A stretch of 64,000 nt of DNA from an uncultured Eubacteriales bacterium (GCA_902775345.1 CACYLW010000001.1:62001-126000), one strand, 5' to 3'. Positions 17,605 through 26,501 are shown, counted from the stretch's first letter. Notes: a model not told the origin generated them from the letters alone. A program made the numbers and translations.

Positions 17605-18936
17605 ATGAACAAAATAGAGATCGAAACGGGTCTTGGGAGAGTTATAGGAACGGTAAGCGACGGGATATGCATGTACAGGGGGATCCCGTATGCGGTGACA
17701 GAGCGTTTTGAGGAGCCGAAGCCATATCCTGCGTGGGATGTGCTTGACGCGACAGAAGGTGAGATCGACTGCTTTCAGTACCTTACATACAGGGATGAAT
17801 CAGAAGGTCCGGACGCGTTCTATCATAAGGAGTTCCGGAATGATCAGGAGTTCAGGTTCGCTGAATCGCCCATGACGATGAACATAATCGCAGGCGAGAA
17901 CGCGAAAGATCAGCCTGTTCTGGTGTTTATTCACGGCGGGGGATTCGAGACAGGCACTGTCGGGGAACTCCCTTACGGTACCTGCACGGAGTATGCAAAG
18001 CACAACGTCGTATTCGTGTCGCTCGGATACCGCCTGAACGTATTCTCGCTGTACGAATCCGGAAACTACGGCCTGCACGACATGGTCTTCGGACTCAGGT
18101 GGATAAAGGAGCACATAGCCGACTTCGGCGGTGATCCTGACAGGATCACAATAATGGGGCAGTCGGCGGGCGCCATGTCCATCATGAACCTGCTGTATAC
18201 ACAGGACCTCAAATGGATCGTCAAGGGCGCCGTGCTCATGTCGGGCGCCGGAGCAGTCCCTATATTCACAAAGCCGTGGACAAAAGAAAAGTCCCTGCCT
18301 TTCTGGGAAGGTGTCCGCAGGCGTGCCGGAGTGGAGACGACCGAAGAGTTCAAAAGGCTCCCGCCCGATAAGATCTGGGAGGCATGGTATGAGGAGTCCA
18401 GGGAGAACTGGAGTTTTCAGGCTGTGCAGCCGGGCATCGACGGAACGATAATCCCGAAGCTTCCGCAGCTGGCCATCCGTAAAAAAGAGTACCTTGATGT
18501 GCCGATGATAATAGGCGTCACGTCACAGGACTTCATGCCGTACATCATTTATGACATGGCTATCGGATGGGCAATGAAGCGAGTAAGGCACGGAAGCTCA
18601 CCGGTATACGGATATCTGTTTGACAGGCATCTGCCGGGCAACAGTTTCAAGGCTTTCCACGGATCCGATCTCTGGTACATGTTCGGCAACATGGACAAAT
18701 GCTGGCGGCCGTTCGAAAAGTTCGACTATGAGCTGAAGGACCAGATGGTGCAGTATGTCGCTAACTTCGTGCACTTCCAGAACCCGAACGGCGGCGGGCT
18801 GCCGTACTGGCCGCCCGTGAGCCGGCGCAACAGATCATTCAGACACTTTGGCGGCAAATCCACACACAGGATTTCGCCTATACAGATTCGCAAAAAACTG
18901 GATCATACTTTCGCGAGAGATAAAGGACCGATGTAA
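17605..18936 (+). CDS. type-B carboxylesterase family protein
   Basis: The 443-residue alpha/beta hydrolase has the oxyanion region FIHGGGFETG, the nucleophile elbow GQSAGAMS and the catalytic-histidine context AFHGSDLWYMF, in the usual order of carboxylesterase family proteins. The N-terminus shows the family MYRGIPYA motif. No signal peptide is present, so it should be cytoplasmic. It starts 12 bases after the AcnX small subunit without an obvious ribosome site, suggesting coupled translation. Its substrate is unknown; the position suggests an ester, lactone or amide in the same pathway. Confidence 0.88.
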   Translation: MNKIEIETGLGRVIGTVSDGICMYRGIPYAVTERFEEPKPYPAWDVLDATEGEIDCFQYLTYRDESEGPDAFYHKEFRNDQEFRFAESPMTMNIIAGENAKDQPVLVFIHGGGFETGTVGELPYGTCTEYAKHNVVFVSLGYRLNVFSLYESGNYGLHDMVFGLRWIKEHIADFGGDPDRITIMGQSAGAMSIMNLLYTQDLKWIVKGAVLMSGAGAVPIFTKPWTKEKSLPFWEGVRRRAGVETTEEFKRLPPDKIWEAWYEESRENWSFQAVQPGIDGTIIPKLPQLAIRKKEYLDVPMIIGVTSQDFMPYIIYDMAIGWAMKRVRHGSSPVYGYLFDRHLPGNSFKAFHGSDLWYMFGNMDKCWRPFEKFDYELKDQMVQYVANFVHFQNPNGGGLPYWPPVSRRNRSFRHFGGKSTHRISPIQIRKKLDHTFARDKGPM

Positions 18937-18949
18937 AGGAGGGTGCCGC

Positions 18950-20299
18950 ATGAGCATCAAGGAATACGCAAGGGAAATGATCGAAAGGGACCAGGTCTTC
19001 AGGGACATCGCTGAGCAGACCGAGACCCTGTGGATCAACGATAAGCTGCTTCCGTTCGAGATGACGGATGCGCTCTGCCAGCTGGTCGTGACCGATGAGG
19101 ACATCGAGGATACCGAGAGGAGACTCCACAAATTCGCACCGTATATAAAGAAATGCTTCCCTGAAACAGCGGAAGATGACGGCCTTATCGAGTCGCCGCT
19201 CGCAGACATCCCTGAGATGAAGAAGGTGCTCGAGCAGAAGTACGACGCGGAGATACCGGGACGGTTCATGCTGAAGATGGACAGCCATCTTCCGATCGCA
19301 GGCTCGGTAAAGGCAAGAGGCGGCATCTATGAGGTGCTGAAGCATGCGGAGGATCTCGCGCTCGAAGCAGGACTCATCACTGAGGATGACAACTACGAAA
19401 GATTTGCCGATGATGACATGAAAGAGTTCTTTGGCAAGCATACCGTGCAGGTCGGATCGACCGGGAACCTCGGACTGTCGATCGGCATCATGAGCGCTTT
19501 CCTCGGCTTCAAGGTGAAAGTGCACATGTCCGCGGATGCCAGACAGTGGAAGAAGGACATGCTCCGCAGCAAGGGCGTTGATGTAATTGAATATGAAGAG
19601 GACTACTCAAAGGCCGTAAGCGAGGGCCGCAGGCTCTCCGATCTCGACCCAACGAGCTACTTCGTGGATGATGAATATTCTCTGCCGCTCTTCCTTGGCT
19701 ATGCGGTAGCTGCCGGCAGAATGAAGAAGCAGCTTGAAGAAAAAGGCGTCACTGTTGACAAGGACCATCCGATGATAATCTATGTTCCTTGCGGAGTAGG
19801 CGGAGCGCCGGGCGGTGTCTGCTACGGATTCAAACGCCTCTTCAAGGACGACGTACATATCTTCTTCTGCGAGCCGACGCTTTTCCCTTCGGTGCTGCTC
19901 GGCATGGCATCCGACAGGTTCAACGAAGTAAATGTAAGCGATTTCGGACTTACCGGAATGTCGGCTGCTGACGGACTCGCCTGCGCCAGCCCTTCGGGAC
20001 TGGTCACCAGGATCTGCCGCAACCTGCTGTCAGGAGACTTCACGGTGCGTGACGCGGTCCTCTTTGATTACATGAGGATGCTGAAGGAGACAGAGGACAT
20101 ATTCATCGAGCCGTCAAGCTGTGCGGCGTTCATAGGGCCTCTCAATATAATGAAGCTCGACGCCGGCAAAGAGTATCTCAAAAAGCATGGTCTCACACCG
20201 GAAAAGCTGGCAAATGCCACACAGGTATGCTGGGCGACCGGCGGCCGCCTAGTGCCGGATGAGATCTGGGACAAATACATGAACACATTCATGGAATAG
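18950..20299 (+). CDS. dsdA: D-serine ammonia-lyase (D-serine dehydratase) family
   Basis: The 449-residue PLP enzyme resembles DsdA, which converts D-serine to pyruvate and ammonia. Residues include the PLP-lysine motif GSVKARGGIYEVLKHAE, the phosphate-binding VGSTGNLGLSIGIMSA and PCGVGGAPGGV, and EPSSCAAF near the C-terminus. ATG 18950 follows AAAGGAGGG with good spacing; the open frame extends upstream into the esterase but is not needed. Being last in the AcnX operon, it may act on D-serine or on a related D- or hydroxy amino acid. Confidence 0.9.
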   Translation: MSIKEYAREMIERDQVFRDIAEQTETLWINDKLLPFEMTDALCQLVVTDEDIEDTERRLHKFAPYIKKCFPETAEDDGLIESPLADIPEMKKVLEQKYDAEIPGRFMLKMDSHLPIAGSVKARGGIYEVLKHAEDLALEAGLITEDDNYERFADDDMKEFFGKHTVQVGSTGNLGLSIGIMSAFLGFKVKVHMSADARQWKKDMLRSKGVDVIEYEEDYSKAVSEGRRLSDLDPTSYFVDDEYSLPLFLGYAVAAGRMKKQLEEKGVTVDKDHPMIIYVPCGVGGAPGGVCYGFKRLFKDDVHIFFCEPTLFPSVLLGMASDRFNEVNVSDFGLTGMSAADGLACASPSGLVTRICRNLLSGDFTVRDAVLFDYMRMLKETEDIFIEPSSCAAFIGPLNIMKLDAGKEYLKKHGLTPEKLANATQVCWATGGRLVPDEIWDKYMNTFME

Positions 20300-20357
20300 G
20301 AAGGCCCGGAACAGGATGCTCTCCTCGTGAGAGACGCTGAAAGAGGAGTTTTTCAGA

Positions 20358-20407
20358 AAAAGTTACATATTTGAGGAAGTCATCCCATATATGTAACTTT
20401 TTTCTTT
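20358..20407. terminator. bidirectional terminator between convergent dsdA and Hsp70-like genes
   Basis: A 14-bp stem (AAAAAGTTACATAT with ATATGTAACTTTTT) has A and T runs on both sides, so it can stop transcription from either direction. Confidence 0.85.
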
Positions 20408-20453
20408 TGACAATAAAAAACGACTTAACGGTAACGCCGGGTGACTGGCCTGA

Positions 20454-22367
20454 CTAGCCCAGAGGGATCTCGACGACTTCGGCCATCTTGACCAGGGTAT
20501 GCTCGATCTGTCCGGAGATCTCGTCTACCATGCGCTGAGTGATCTCCTCGTTCTTCTCCTTCTCGAGGCTCTCATAGAAGGACTCCTTGACATCCCTGCA
20601 TATGCTGTCCATGCGCATTTTGAAGGTGTTCTTCGGCACAAGCTTGCGCACTGTCTTTGGAATGTCTGCAGTCAGGAGTTTTTCCTGCATCTTGTCCTTG
20701 CCGAGTATGAGCACTACGGCAGAGGCGATGACTCCGATGATTATGCCCTCAGGGCCTGCCATGAACGGGATGAGGTCGATCGCGGATATGAGGATCGCAA
20801 CGATCGCCGTGACTATGGAGTCGATCAGGAATGTCATCTCCTCAACAGCAAAGATGTTCTTCGCGTCCACCTTGATGTCTATGTCGGAAGCCGAAAGATA
20901 TGACCTGAGGCTCAGTGCCGTGTACGGTACCCTGTGCTTGATGCAGATAGGGACCGTGTGGGATTCGAGTTCTTCGATGACCGGCTTGAGCCACGACGTG
21001 ATCGGACCTGCCAGAAGCTCTCTTGTCTCATCCTTCTTGAGGAATTCAGCTATCTGGACCTGGAGTATTTCATCCGTATCCGAAAGCTTTTGTATCTCGC
21101 CGTCTCTCCATCTGTCGAAGATCGGCATCGCCACTTGCTCAATGATAGGCTGTACCAGGCAATCGACTGCGTCCTTATAGAGAAGAGGAATGTGCTTCTC
21201 TACGATCTCTTCGATAGTGGTGGACTGGATGAGTTTATCGAGATCCTCGCGGAACTCCTTTATGTCTTCGTCAATGCGCCCGCAGTATGCGAGGCCTCTG
21301 GCTACTGAAAATTCAGGGTCAGTCGCGGAGATGATGACAGAGTCGGTGAACACTTCACTGCACCAGTCTCTGATGGCAGCCAGCTTGCTGACACCGCCCG
21401 TCAGGAATATGAGTTCAGGCTGCTGACCCGAGATGTTTTCCTTTACATCCTGGAGCGAGGCGATGAACACTTCCTTCCAGGAGCGGTTGTTAAGGGCAGG
21501 GACCCGCCTGTTTACAAGCTGTTTCGCGATGCCTCCGTTCATTCTGAGCGTGAACTTGACAGGACGGTCATAGTGAAGGACTATCGTTTCCTTGCACTCG
21601 TGATGCGTCCAGTAATCTTCGTCGGAGAAGTATTTCTCCTTGAGCCTGCGCGCTGCAAATTCGGCATAGTTCTTCCAGGCGTCACTGGCATCGAAAACAG
21701 ATTTTATCTTTTTACGCGCGAGTCCTGCTGCTTCCACGGATTCCAGGAGAAGGATCTCATCCATGATGCCTCCGCCAAGAACCACTTCGCCGGCTGTCTG
21801 CATCTCTACTTCCTTGCCGCCCATGATGTAGGCAAAGTCGGTAGTCGATGAGCCTATGTCCACAACCAGCACCGGCTTCGACAGAATGTCGACGCCTATC
21901 TGAAGGTGCTTGGACTGGCAAGCGCTGACCATGGCAGCTCTCGACTCGGATATTATCTTTGCAGGAGGATATCCCGCGCTCTCAAAGATCTCGCGGTAAT
22001 GCTCCCTTGTATTTTTGTTCCAGCCTGCAGGGCATCCGACATAGAATGAGCAGTCCTCATTTTTGACGAGATCACCGCTTCCGTAGAGCTCGCCAAGAAC
22101 GCCGGCCGCGAAGCTTTTCACGTCTCCCGCGCTTGAGCGGTCTGTCAGGAACCGGCTCTTGAAGCGTATCTTGCGCTTTATTACATTGTCGGCATAACAT
22201 GCCTTTTCGCCTATAAGGAGTTCGCCAGATGAAAGCTGTGCATATGCCGTAATAAAACTCTGCTCACCAACAACGGTGAGCATCTCAGGCACCACCTGAT
22301 CTTCCTTGTGAAGTCTGGCGACTGCGCTTTCGGCATCTCCCAGGTCAAATCCGAAAAAACGATCCAT
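20454..22367 (-). CDS. Hsp70-like ATPase with C-terminal membrane segment
   Basis: The 637-residue protein has an actin/Hsp70-type nucleotide domain (residues ~1-365): FFGFDLGDAESAV (phosphate 1), YVGCPAGW, VLVVDIGSSTTDFAY (phosphate 2), LGGGIMDEI and LTGGVSKLAAI (adenosine). Instead of a DnaK substrate-binding domain it has a helical region and then a hydrophobic pair (residues ~525-565), then a basic tail. This predicts a membrane-tethered ATPase facing the cytoplasm. AGAAAGG precedes its ATG. It lies 19 bases after a small membrane protein in the same operon. Function is unknown; it is not DnaK. Confidence 0.8.
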   Translation of the reverse strand: MDRFFGFDLGDAESAVARLHKEDQVVPEMLTVVGEQSFITAYAQLSSGELLIGEKACYADNVIKRKIRFKSRFLTDRSSAGDVKSFAAGVLGELYGSGDLVKNEDCSFYVGCPAGWNKNTREHYREIFESAGYPPAKIISESRAAMVSACQSKHLQIGVDILSKPVLVVDIGSSTTDFAYIMGGKEVEMQTAGEVVLGGGIMDEILLLESVEAAGLARKKIKSVFDASDAWKNYAEFAARRLKEKYFSDEDYWTHHECKETIVLHYDRPVKFTLRMNGGIAKQLVNRRVPALNNRSWKEVFIASLQDVKENISGQQPELIFLTGGVSKLAAIRDWCSEVFTDSVIISATDPEFSVARGLAYCGRIDEDIKEFREDLDKLIQSTTIEEIVEKHIPLLYKDAVDCLVQPIIEQVAMPIFDRWRDGEIQKLSDTDEILQVQIAEFLKKDETRELLAGPITSWLKPVIEELESHTVPICIKHRVPYTALSLRSYLSASDIDIKVDAKNIFAVEEMTFLIDSIVTAIVAILISAIDLIPFMAGPEGIIIGVIASAVVLILGKDKMQEKLLTADIPKTVRKLVPKNTFKMRMDSICRDVKESFYESLEKEKNEEITQRMVDEISGQIEHTLVKMAEVVEIPLG

Positions 22368-22386
22368 TCTTGAGCCTTTCTGCAGC

Positions 22387-23274
22387 TTATCTGCCGGTGG
22401 AGGCGAGGCCCTTCTTGAGGAGTCCGCCCTGCGCTACCATGGCAGGCCTTATTGTGGCCGCCTTGCTTCCCGGCATCAGATCGAAATATTTCTCGTTCTC
22501 TTTGGTGTAGTCCACGACCTCTATCTGCTGCCTGTGGAGGAAGTACTTTATCTGTTCGATCTTCTCGAGCGCGTACTCAGGGTCTCCGCTGTACGCCGCG
22601 GCAAGAAGGTCAGAGAAGAGATCAAGCTCGGACTGGGTGACAGTCCTGCCGTCGATGCTGCCTGCCTTTTCGCGTGCCTTCCAGCGTTCGGCAGCGCTTA
22701 TCTCCTCGAGGCTCTGATCTACAGACAGAATGGCAGTGCGGAAATTGCGGTAGATGCGGTCGGCATCAATGCGGATATCCACCTGATATTCCTTCTTGCC
22801 GGTCACTTTCTTAGGACGGCTGTACATGTATCCGGAGAAGTAGAGCGCTATGAGTCCGACGACAGTTGCTCCTCCGTGCAGCATCACCTGATCGCGGGCA
22901 TTCGCCGCCACTGCCGTGTACGCATCCATCATCAGCGGACCGAATCCGAAGACGCACAGAGCGAGGCCGAGGATCAGGAGTACGAGGAACGATATCTTAA
23001 ATGATCCTCCGGTATCCTCTTCGTTCTTCTGACCGCTTTCCCACACCTTGATCTTTCCGTTGGAGTCGATCAGAGGCAATGAAAGCCTGACCGCCTGCAT
23101 CATATATGCGGCGGCTTCTCTCTCCCTGTCGGTCTCACACTGCTCATTGTGTTTAAGGAGCAGCTTGTCCATCTCGTTTTCGAGTACGTGGACGGCCTTC
23201 TCGGCAGTTGCTGCGGCGGACAGTTCCGTAAGCAGCTTGTCTTTGTCTTTTTCAAGCAAATCTGTCATTTTCAT
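22387..23274 (-). CDS. hypothetical two-helix membrane protein, partner of the Hsp70-like gene
   Basis: I do not recognise this family. From ATG 23274 the protein is 295 residues: a charged helical N-terminus (residues ~1-85, likely coiled coil), two transmembrane helices (residues ~92-115 and ~129-150), and a cytoplasmic helical domain. The start is uncertain: ATG 23274 and ATG 23268 both sit only a few bases after a TATAAT, while the longer frame to 23385 reads through the promoter and looks non-coding. Tight spacing with the downstream Hsp70-like gene suggests that the two work together at the membrane. Confidence 0.7.
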   Translation of the reverse strand: MKMTDLLEKDKDKLLTELSAAATAEKAVHVLENEMDKLLLKHNEQCETDREREAAAYMMQAVRLSLPLIDSNGKIKVWESGQKNEEDTGGSFKISFLVLLILGLALCVFGFGPLMMDAYTAVAANARDQVMLHGGATVVGLIALYFSGYMYSRPKKVTGKKEYQVDIRIDADRIYRNFRTAILSVDQSLEEISAAERWKAREKAGSIDGRTVTQSELDLFSDLLAAAYSGDPEYALEKIEQIKYFLHRQQIEVVDYTKENEKYFDLMPGSKAATIRPAMVAQGGLLKKGLASTGR

Positions 23275-23283
23275 AGTGTATAT

Positions 23284-23313
23284 ATTATACGGCAAAGCGC
23301 CGCATGCCTGCAA
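23284..23313 (-). promoter_or_regulatory. promoter of the membrane protein/Hsp70-like operon
   Basis: On the minus strand, TTGCAG, an 18-base spacer and TATAAT precede the start codon; the predicted transcript would begin about three bases before ATG 23274. Boundaries are approximate by a base or two. Confidence 0.55.
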
Positions 23314-23344
23314 GAAATCGGTAAAAGCAAAACAGTGGCGCCGC

Positions 23345-23872
23345 TCAGGTCCGGGCAGGCGACACATACAGTCCGTTCGAATCAAACGACTTGTTCACGT
23401 CCTTATTTGAAGGGTAACTCTTTTTTGGTATGTTCGGATACGGAACAACAGTGTGCTCCGGAAGTGACCGGGCGATATCCGTTATTGCATCCATCATCGC
23501 CTTGCTTATTCTTGTGCGCTCCTCCACTATCGGTGCTGACGGATCGAAGAGTACAGGCTTACCGAGGTACACCGCCCTGAGGTCCGGGGCGGTGTACATG
23601 GGCACGAAGCTGATTGCCTCACGATACCTGCGAAAATACATGCGGGCTACATCAACGAACTTCTCCCTGAATTCGCAGACGATATTGTTGTGCGGAGCGT
23701 CGTGCTCAGGAAGTATTATTACCTTTTCCCCGTCGTGCAGCGCCGTGACACTGGACCTGAATGTAGTGATTATGCGCGGGTCGAGATATACCCCGATGCA
23801 GTCGGCATTTCTGAAGACGCAGACCGAGAGCGGCGCGATCAGATATGACAGTCCCCTGTATAACCACCTTTC
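23345..23872 (-). pseudogene. 5'-truncated PlsC-family acyltransferase remnant
   Basis: The frame encodes 175 residues resembling the C-terminal two thirds of a clostridial 1-acylglycerol-phosphate acyltransferase: VFRNADCIGVYLDPR (motif II-like), VIILPEHDAPHN (the FPEGT-like motif III), FVPMYTAPDL and a conserved SLPEHTVVPYPNIPKK. The block with the catalytic HX4D motif is absent. Upstream of codon 1 there is an in-frame TGA, and no ATG, GTG or TTG occurs before the internal ATG at 23641. The neighbouring frames upstream show no acyltransferase sequence. A decayed gene is the best explanation; a CTG-started short protein is less likely. Confidence 0.65.
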
Positions 23873-24038
23873 TCATGTCCCCCATATACCCCAATATATA
23901 AGTAGAATTGTGCTTCTGTCCCCTTAAAACCATTATACTCACGCGCGGGATATGACACAATCAGCCTGTATTCTGCGACAAAGGGGCAAAAACATGTGAT
24001 GCATCAGAATGGCAGGGGATGAAGAAAAAAGACGACCA

Positions 24039-24066
24039 TTGACACCGCCCGATATTGTGATAAACT
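24039..24066 (+). promoter_or_regulatory. promoter of the small membrane protein gene
   Basis: TTGACA, a 16-base spacer and TAAACT lie 44 bases before the start codon. Confidence 0.6.
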
Positions 24067-24109
24067 CACATAGTAAAAAAGATAAAAACCTATAGAAGGG
24101 GACGAGAAT

Positions 24110-24571
24110 ATGGCAAAAAACAGATACGGTAAAGCAAAGAGCGGCATGCAGGGAAACATGAATTACAACCGCCCGTCCGGAGGATATCAGAAGAATGTTT
24201 ACAGACAGCAGCTCAATACACAGGGGATCAAAGCGCCAAAAGGCATTGATCAGAAGACTCTCAGAATCGGAGCGATCGCTATCGGCGTAGTATGGATCGC
24301 ACTTTCCGTGCTGCTGATCCTGAAGCTCAAATGGTGGGGACTGCTGATCGCAGTGGTGATCGGCGCAGCCGTAGTAGGTGGTCTGTACTTCTTCATCCAG
24401 TACAAGGAAAAGGAGATGATCAAGTACTACAAGCAGATCGGCATGACTGAAGAGATGTATGTCAGAGAACTGAAAAAGAGAAACGTAGACAAGAAGCAGA
24501 TCGACCAGGTAAGGAAGACCTGGAAAAAGGTGAAAGCCGAACCTGTTGTCGGCAACCCGAAAAAGAAGTAA
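24110..24571 (+). CDS. hypothetical small membrane protein with basic ends
   Basis: I do not recognise a named family. The 153-residue protein has a hydrophilic, Tyr/Asn/Gln/Lys-rich N-terminus (residues 1-50), two transmembrane helices (residues ~52-71 and ~75-101) and a strongly basic C-terminal tail (residues ~102-153). GAAGGGGACG precedes the ATG. It has its own promoter and terminator, so it is a single-gene unit. Both ends are probably cytoplasmic given their positive charge. Confidence 0.75.
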   Translation: MAKNRYGKAKSGMQGNMNYNRPSGGYQKNVYRQQLNTQGIKAPKGIDQKTLRIGAIAIGVVWIALSVLLILKLKWWGLLIAVVIGAAVVGGLYFFIQYKEKEMIKYYKQIGMTEEMYVRELKKRNVDKKQIDQVRKTWKKVKAEPVVGNPKKK

Positions 24572-24596
24572 GCATTGTACCGGAAATATGATATAA

Positions 24597-24628
24597 AAGA
24601 CCCCGCACCGTAGTGCGGGGTCCTTTTA
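24597..24628. terminator. strong terminator between convergent genes
   Basis: GACCCCGCAC and GTGCGGGGTC form a 10-bp GC-rich stem with a CGTA loop, followed by CTTTT; an A-run on the other side could serve the convergent symporter gene. Confidence 0.88.
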
Positions 24629-24675
24629 GTTATTGGTATGTTTCTTGTGATCGATCGATCGTTTAAGCAGTTAGA

Positions 24676-26133
24676 CTAGTTCTTAGCCTTCTTCTGTGGC
24701 AGTCCATCCTTGTATGCACCAGACTGTCTTCTTTCCCAGAAGTCGAATGTCTCTTTTGCAACAACGCCGGAGAGAGCGAACAGAGCAACCAGGTTAGGGA
24801 ATGCCATGAGTCCGTTCATCAGGTCAGCGAAGTCCCAAACAACTCCGAGTGGCAGGAAAGGTCCGATAGCTACAGCAGCTACATACAGCCATCTGTAAGC
24901 ACTGATAGCACCCTTGTTGCCGTTTGTGAAGTAGTCGAAGCATCTCTCAGCGTAGTAGTCCCAACCGAGGATTGTCGAGAATGCGAAGAGTGCGAGGCAT
25001 GTAGCGAGGATTACATATCCTACCATTGTTGGCCATGGGAATCCATGTCCGAATGCCCACATCGTTACTTCTACGCCCTCGAGACCCTGCTCGTTTGCGC
25101 CTGTCATAACTACGCAGAGACCTGTCATTGTGCAGATGACGATTGTGTCGAGGAATGTACCAGTCGAGGAAACCATGCCCTGACGTACGCACTCCTTTGT
25201 CTGTGCAGCAGCAGCAGCGATAGGAGCGGAACCGAGACCAGCCTCGTTCGAGAAGATACCTCTCGCAACGCCCTTCTGGATCGCAAGTCTGAATGCAGCG
25301 CCAGCTCCACCTGCGAGTGCAGCGTACTCAGCGTTAGCACCGAATGCACCGGAGAATACCTTTACAAGAGCTTCACCGAGGTGACCGATGTTGAAGAAGA
25401 ATACAAGCAGAGCGGATACTACGTAGAGTACCATCATTGCAGGAACGATCTTCTCGGTTACCTGAGCGATTCTCTGGATACCACCGACGATTACGGCGAT
25501 TGTGCCTGCTGTGATGATGATAGTAGCGATTACCTTGACCCATGTAGCATCCTCACCGAATGCTGTGAAGGCAACCTTTGTTGCGCCAGCCTCTACAGCT
25601 ACCTTGTTGATAGCGTTTACGATACCGTTGACCTGTGTGGATGTTCCGATACCGAGAGCTCCGGCGAGTGATCCGAAGAGAGCGAACAGCTTGCCGAGCC
25701 ATTTCCACTTAGGGCCCATTCCCTTTTCAATGTAGTAGAAAGGTCCGCCAAGGATCGAGCCGTCTTCTTTTACATGTCTGTACTTAACAGCAAGAACACC
25801 TTCTGCGTACTTTGTTGCGATTCCGAAGAATGCAGCGAACTCCATCCAGAAGAGAGCTCCAGGACCGCCGCCCATGATAGCTGTGGATACACCTACGATG
25901 TTTCCTGTACCTACTGTAGCAGCGAGAGCTGTTGTCAGAGCTCCGAAGCTGGATACGTCACCCTCAGCGCCGTCCTCATTGTTTACAGCATACTTGAGGG
26001 ATAATCCGAGTCTTCTCTGTGGGTGGAACTTGGTTCTAACGGACAGGAGAATACCTACAACGATGATGAGAACCATCATTACGGTACCCCATACAAGACC
26101 GTCTAACCAGCCTATAAATTCACCAACGCTCAT
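24676..26133 (-). CDS. AGCS-family sodium:alanine/glycine symporter (first copy)
   Basis: The 485-residue membrane protein has the AGCS signatures ALAATVGTGNIVGVSTAI, GPGALFWMEFAAFFG and GVARGIFSNEAGLGSAPIAAA, and about ten hydrophobic segments. Family members import alanine, glycine or related small amino acids with sodium. AAGGAGG lies before its ATG. A second AGCS gene at 40959 has a different leader, so the two copies are probably regulated separately. A clear promoter lies about 100 bases upstream. Confidence 0.94.
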   Translation of the reverse strand: MSVGEFIGWLDGLVWGTVMMVLIIVVGILLSVRTKFHPQRRLGLSLKYAVNNEDGAEGDVSSFGALTTALAATVGTGNIVGVSTAIMGGGPGALFWMEFAAFFGIATKYAEGVLAVKYRHVKEDGSILGGPFYYIEKGMGPKWKWLGKLFALFGSLAGALGIGTSTQVNGIVNAINKVAVEAGATKVAFTAFGEDATWVKVIATIIITAGTIAVIVGGIQRIAQVTEKIVPAMMVLYVVSALLVFFFNIGHLGEALVKVFSGAFGANAEYAALAGGAGAAFRLAIQKGVARGIFSNEAGLGSAPIAAAAAQTKECVRQGMVSSTGTFLDTIVICTMTGLCVVMTGANEQGLEGVEVTMWAFGHGFPWPTMVGYVILATCLALFAFSTILGWDYYAERCFDYFTNGNKGAISAYRWLYVAAVAIGPFLPLGVVWDFADLMNGLMAFPNLVALFALSGVVAKETFDFWERRQSGAYKDGLPQKKAKN

Positions 26134-26233
26134 AAAAAAACCTCCTTAAAAAATCCAATAACTTATAAGAATGGTCGTACTCGTCCAGATCGATTAAAAT
26201 ACATACTACCCCAATCTGAATCTATACATATAA

Positions 26234-26262
26234 ATTCTAATGTGTTGAAAATGTGATGTCAA
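26234..26262 (-). promoter_or_regulatory. promoter of the first AGCS symporter
   Basis: On the minus strand TTGACA and TAGAAT are separated by exactly 17 bases; the predicted leader is about 95 bases and shows no terminator. Confidence 0.75.
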
Positions 26263-26420
26263 ACAAAAACATCGTCAAAAAATTGTCAACTTTTCATGCT
26301 CCGATGTAAACTCTTGATATTTCAATGCTTTGAAAATTCAACGGTTTTCTTAAAGTTCTTTAAAAAAACAATGAGAGGCTGACGGCGTGCCTTTTGCCAT
26401 CCGCCGCGCCGCGGGAGACA

Positions 26421-26447
26421 CCTGCCTGTCCGGTCAGGACAGGCAGG
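26421..26447. repeat. perfect GC-rich inverted repeat in the divergent intergenic region
   Basis: CCTGCCTGTCC and GGACAGGCAGG form an 11-bp stem with a 5-base loop. It lies between the divergent symporter and ATPase promoters. A TTTTT run starts about ten bases downstream on the plus strand, so weak terminator activity is possible; its role is unknown. Confidence 0.6.
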
Positions 26448-26489
26448 TCATAAGGTGTGGTTTTTGTGGAAATAGGTCTTCAAAAATGA

Positions 26490-26495
26490 TATAAT
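26490..26495 (+). promoter_or_regulatory. -10 element of the P-type ATPase promoter
   Basis: A perfect TATAAT predicts transcription starting at about 26502, which is exactly where the structured leader begins. No good -35 was found. Confidence 0.6.
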
Positions 26496-26501
26496 TCGTC
26501 A

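Noticed and set aside
20454..22367. DnaK chaperone
   Set aside because: Only the nucleotide domain is shared; the substrate-binding domain and the grpE/dnaJ neighbours are absent.
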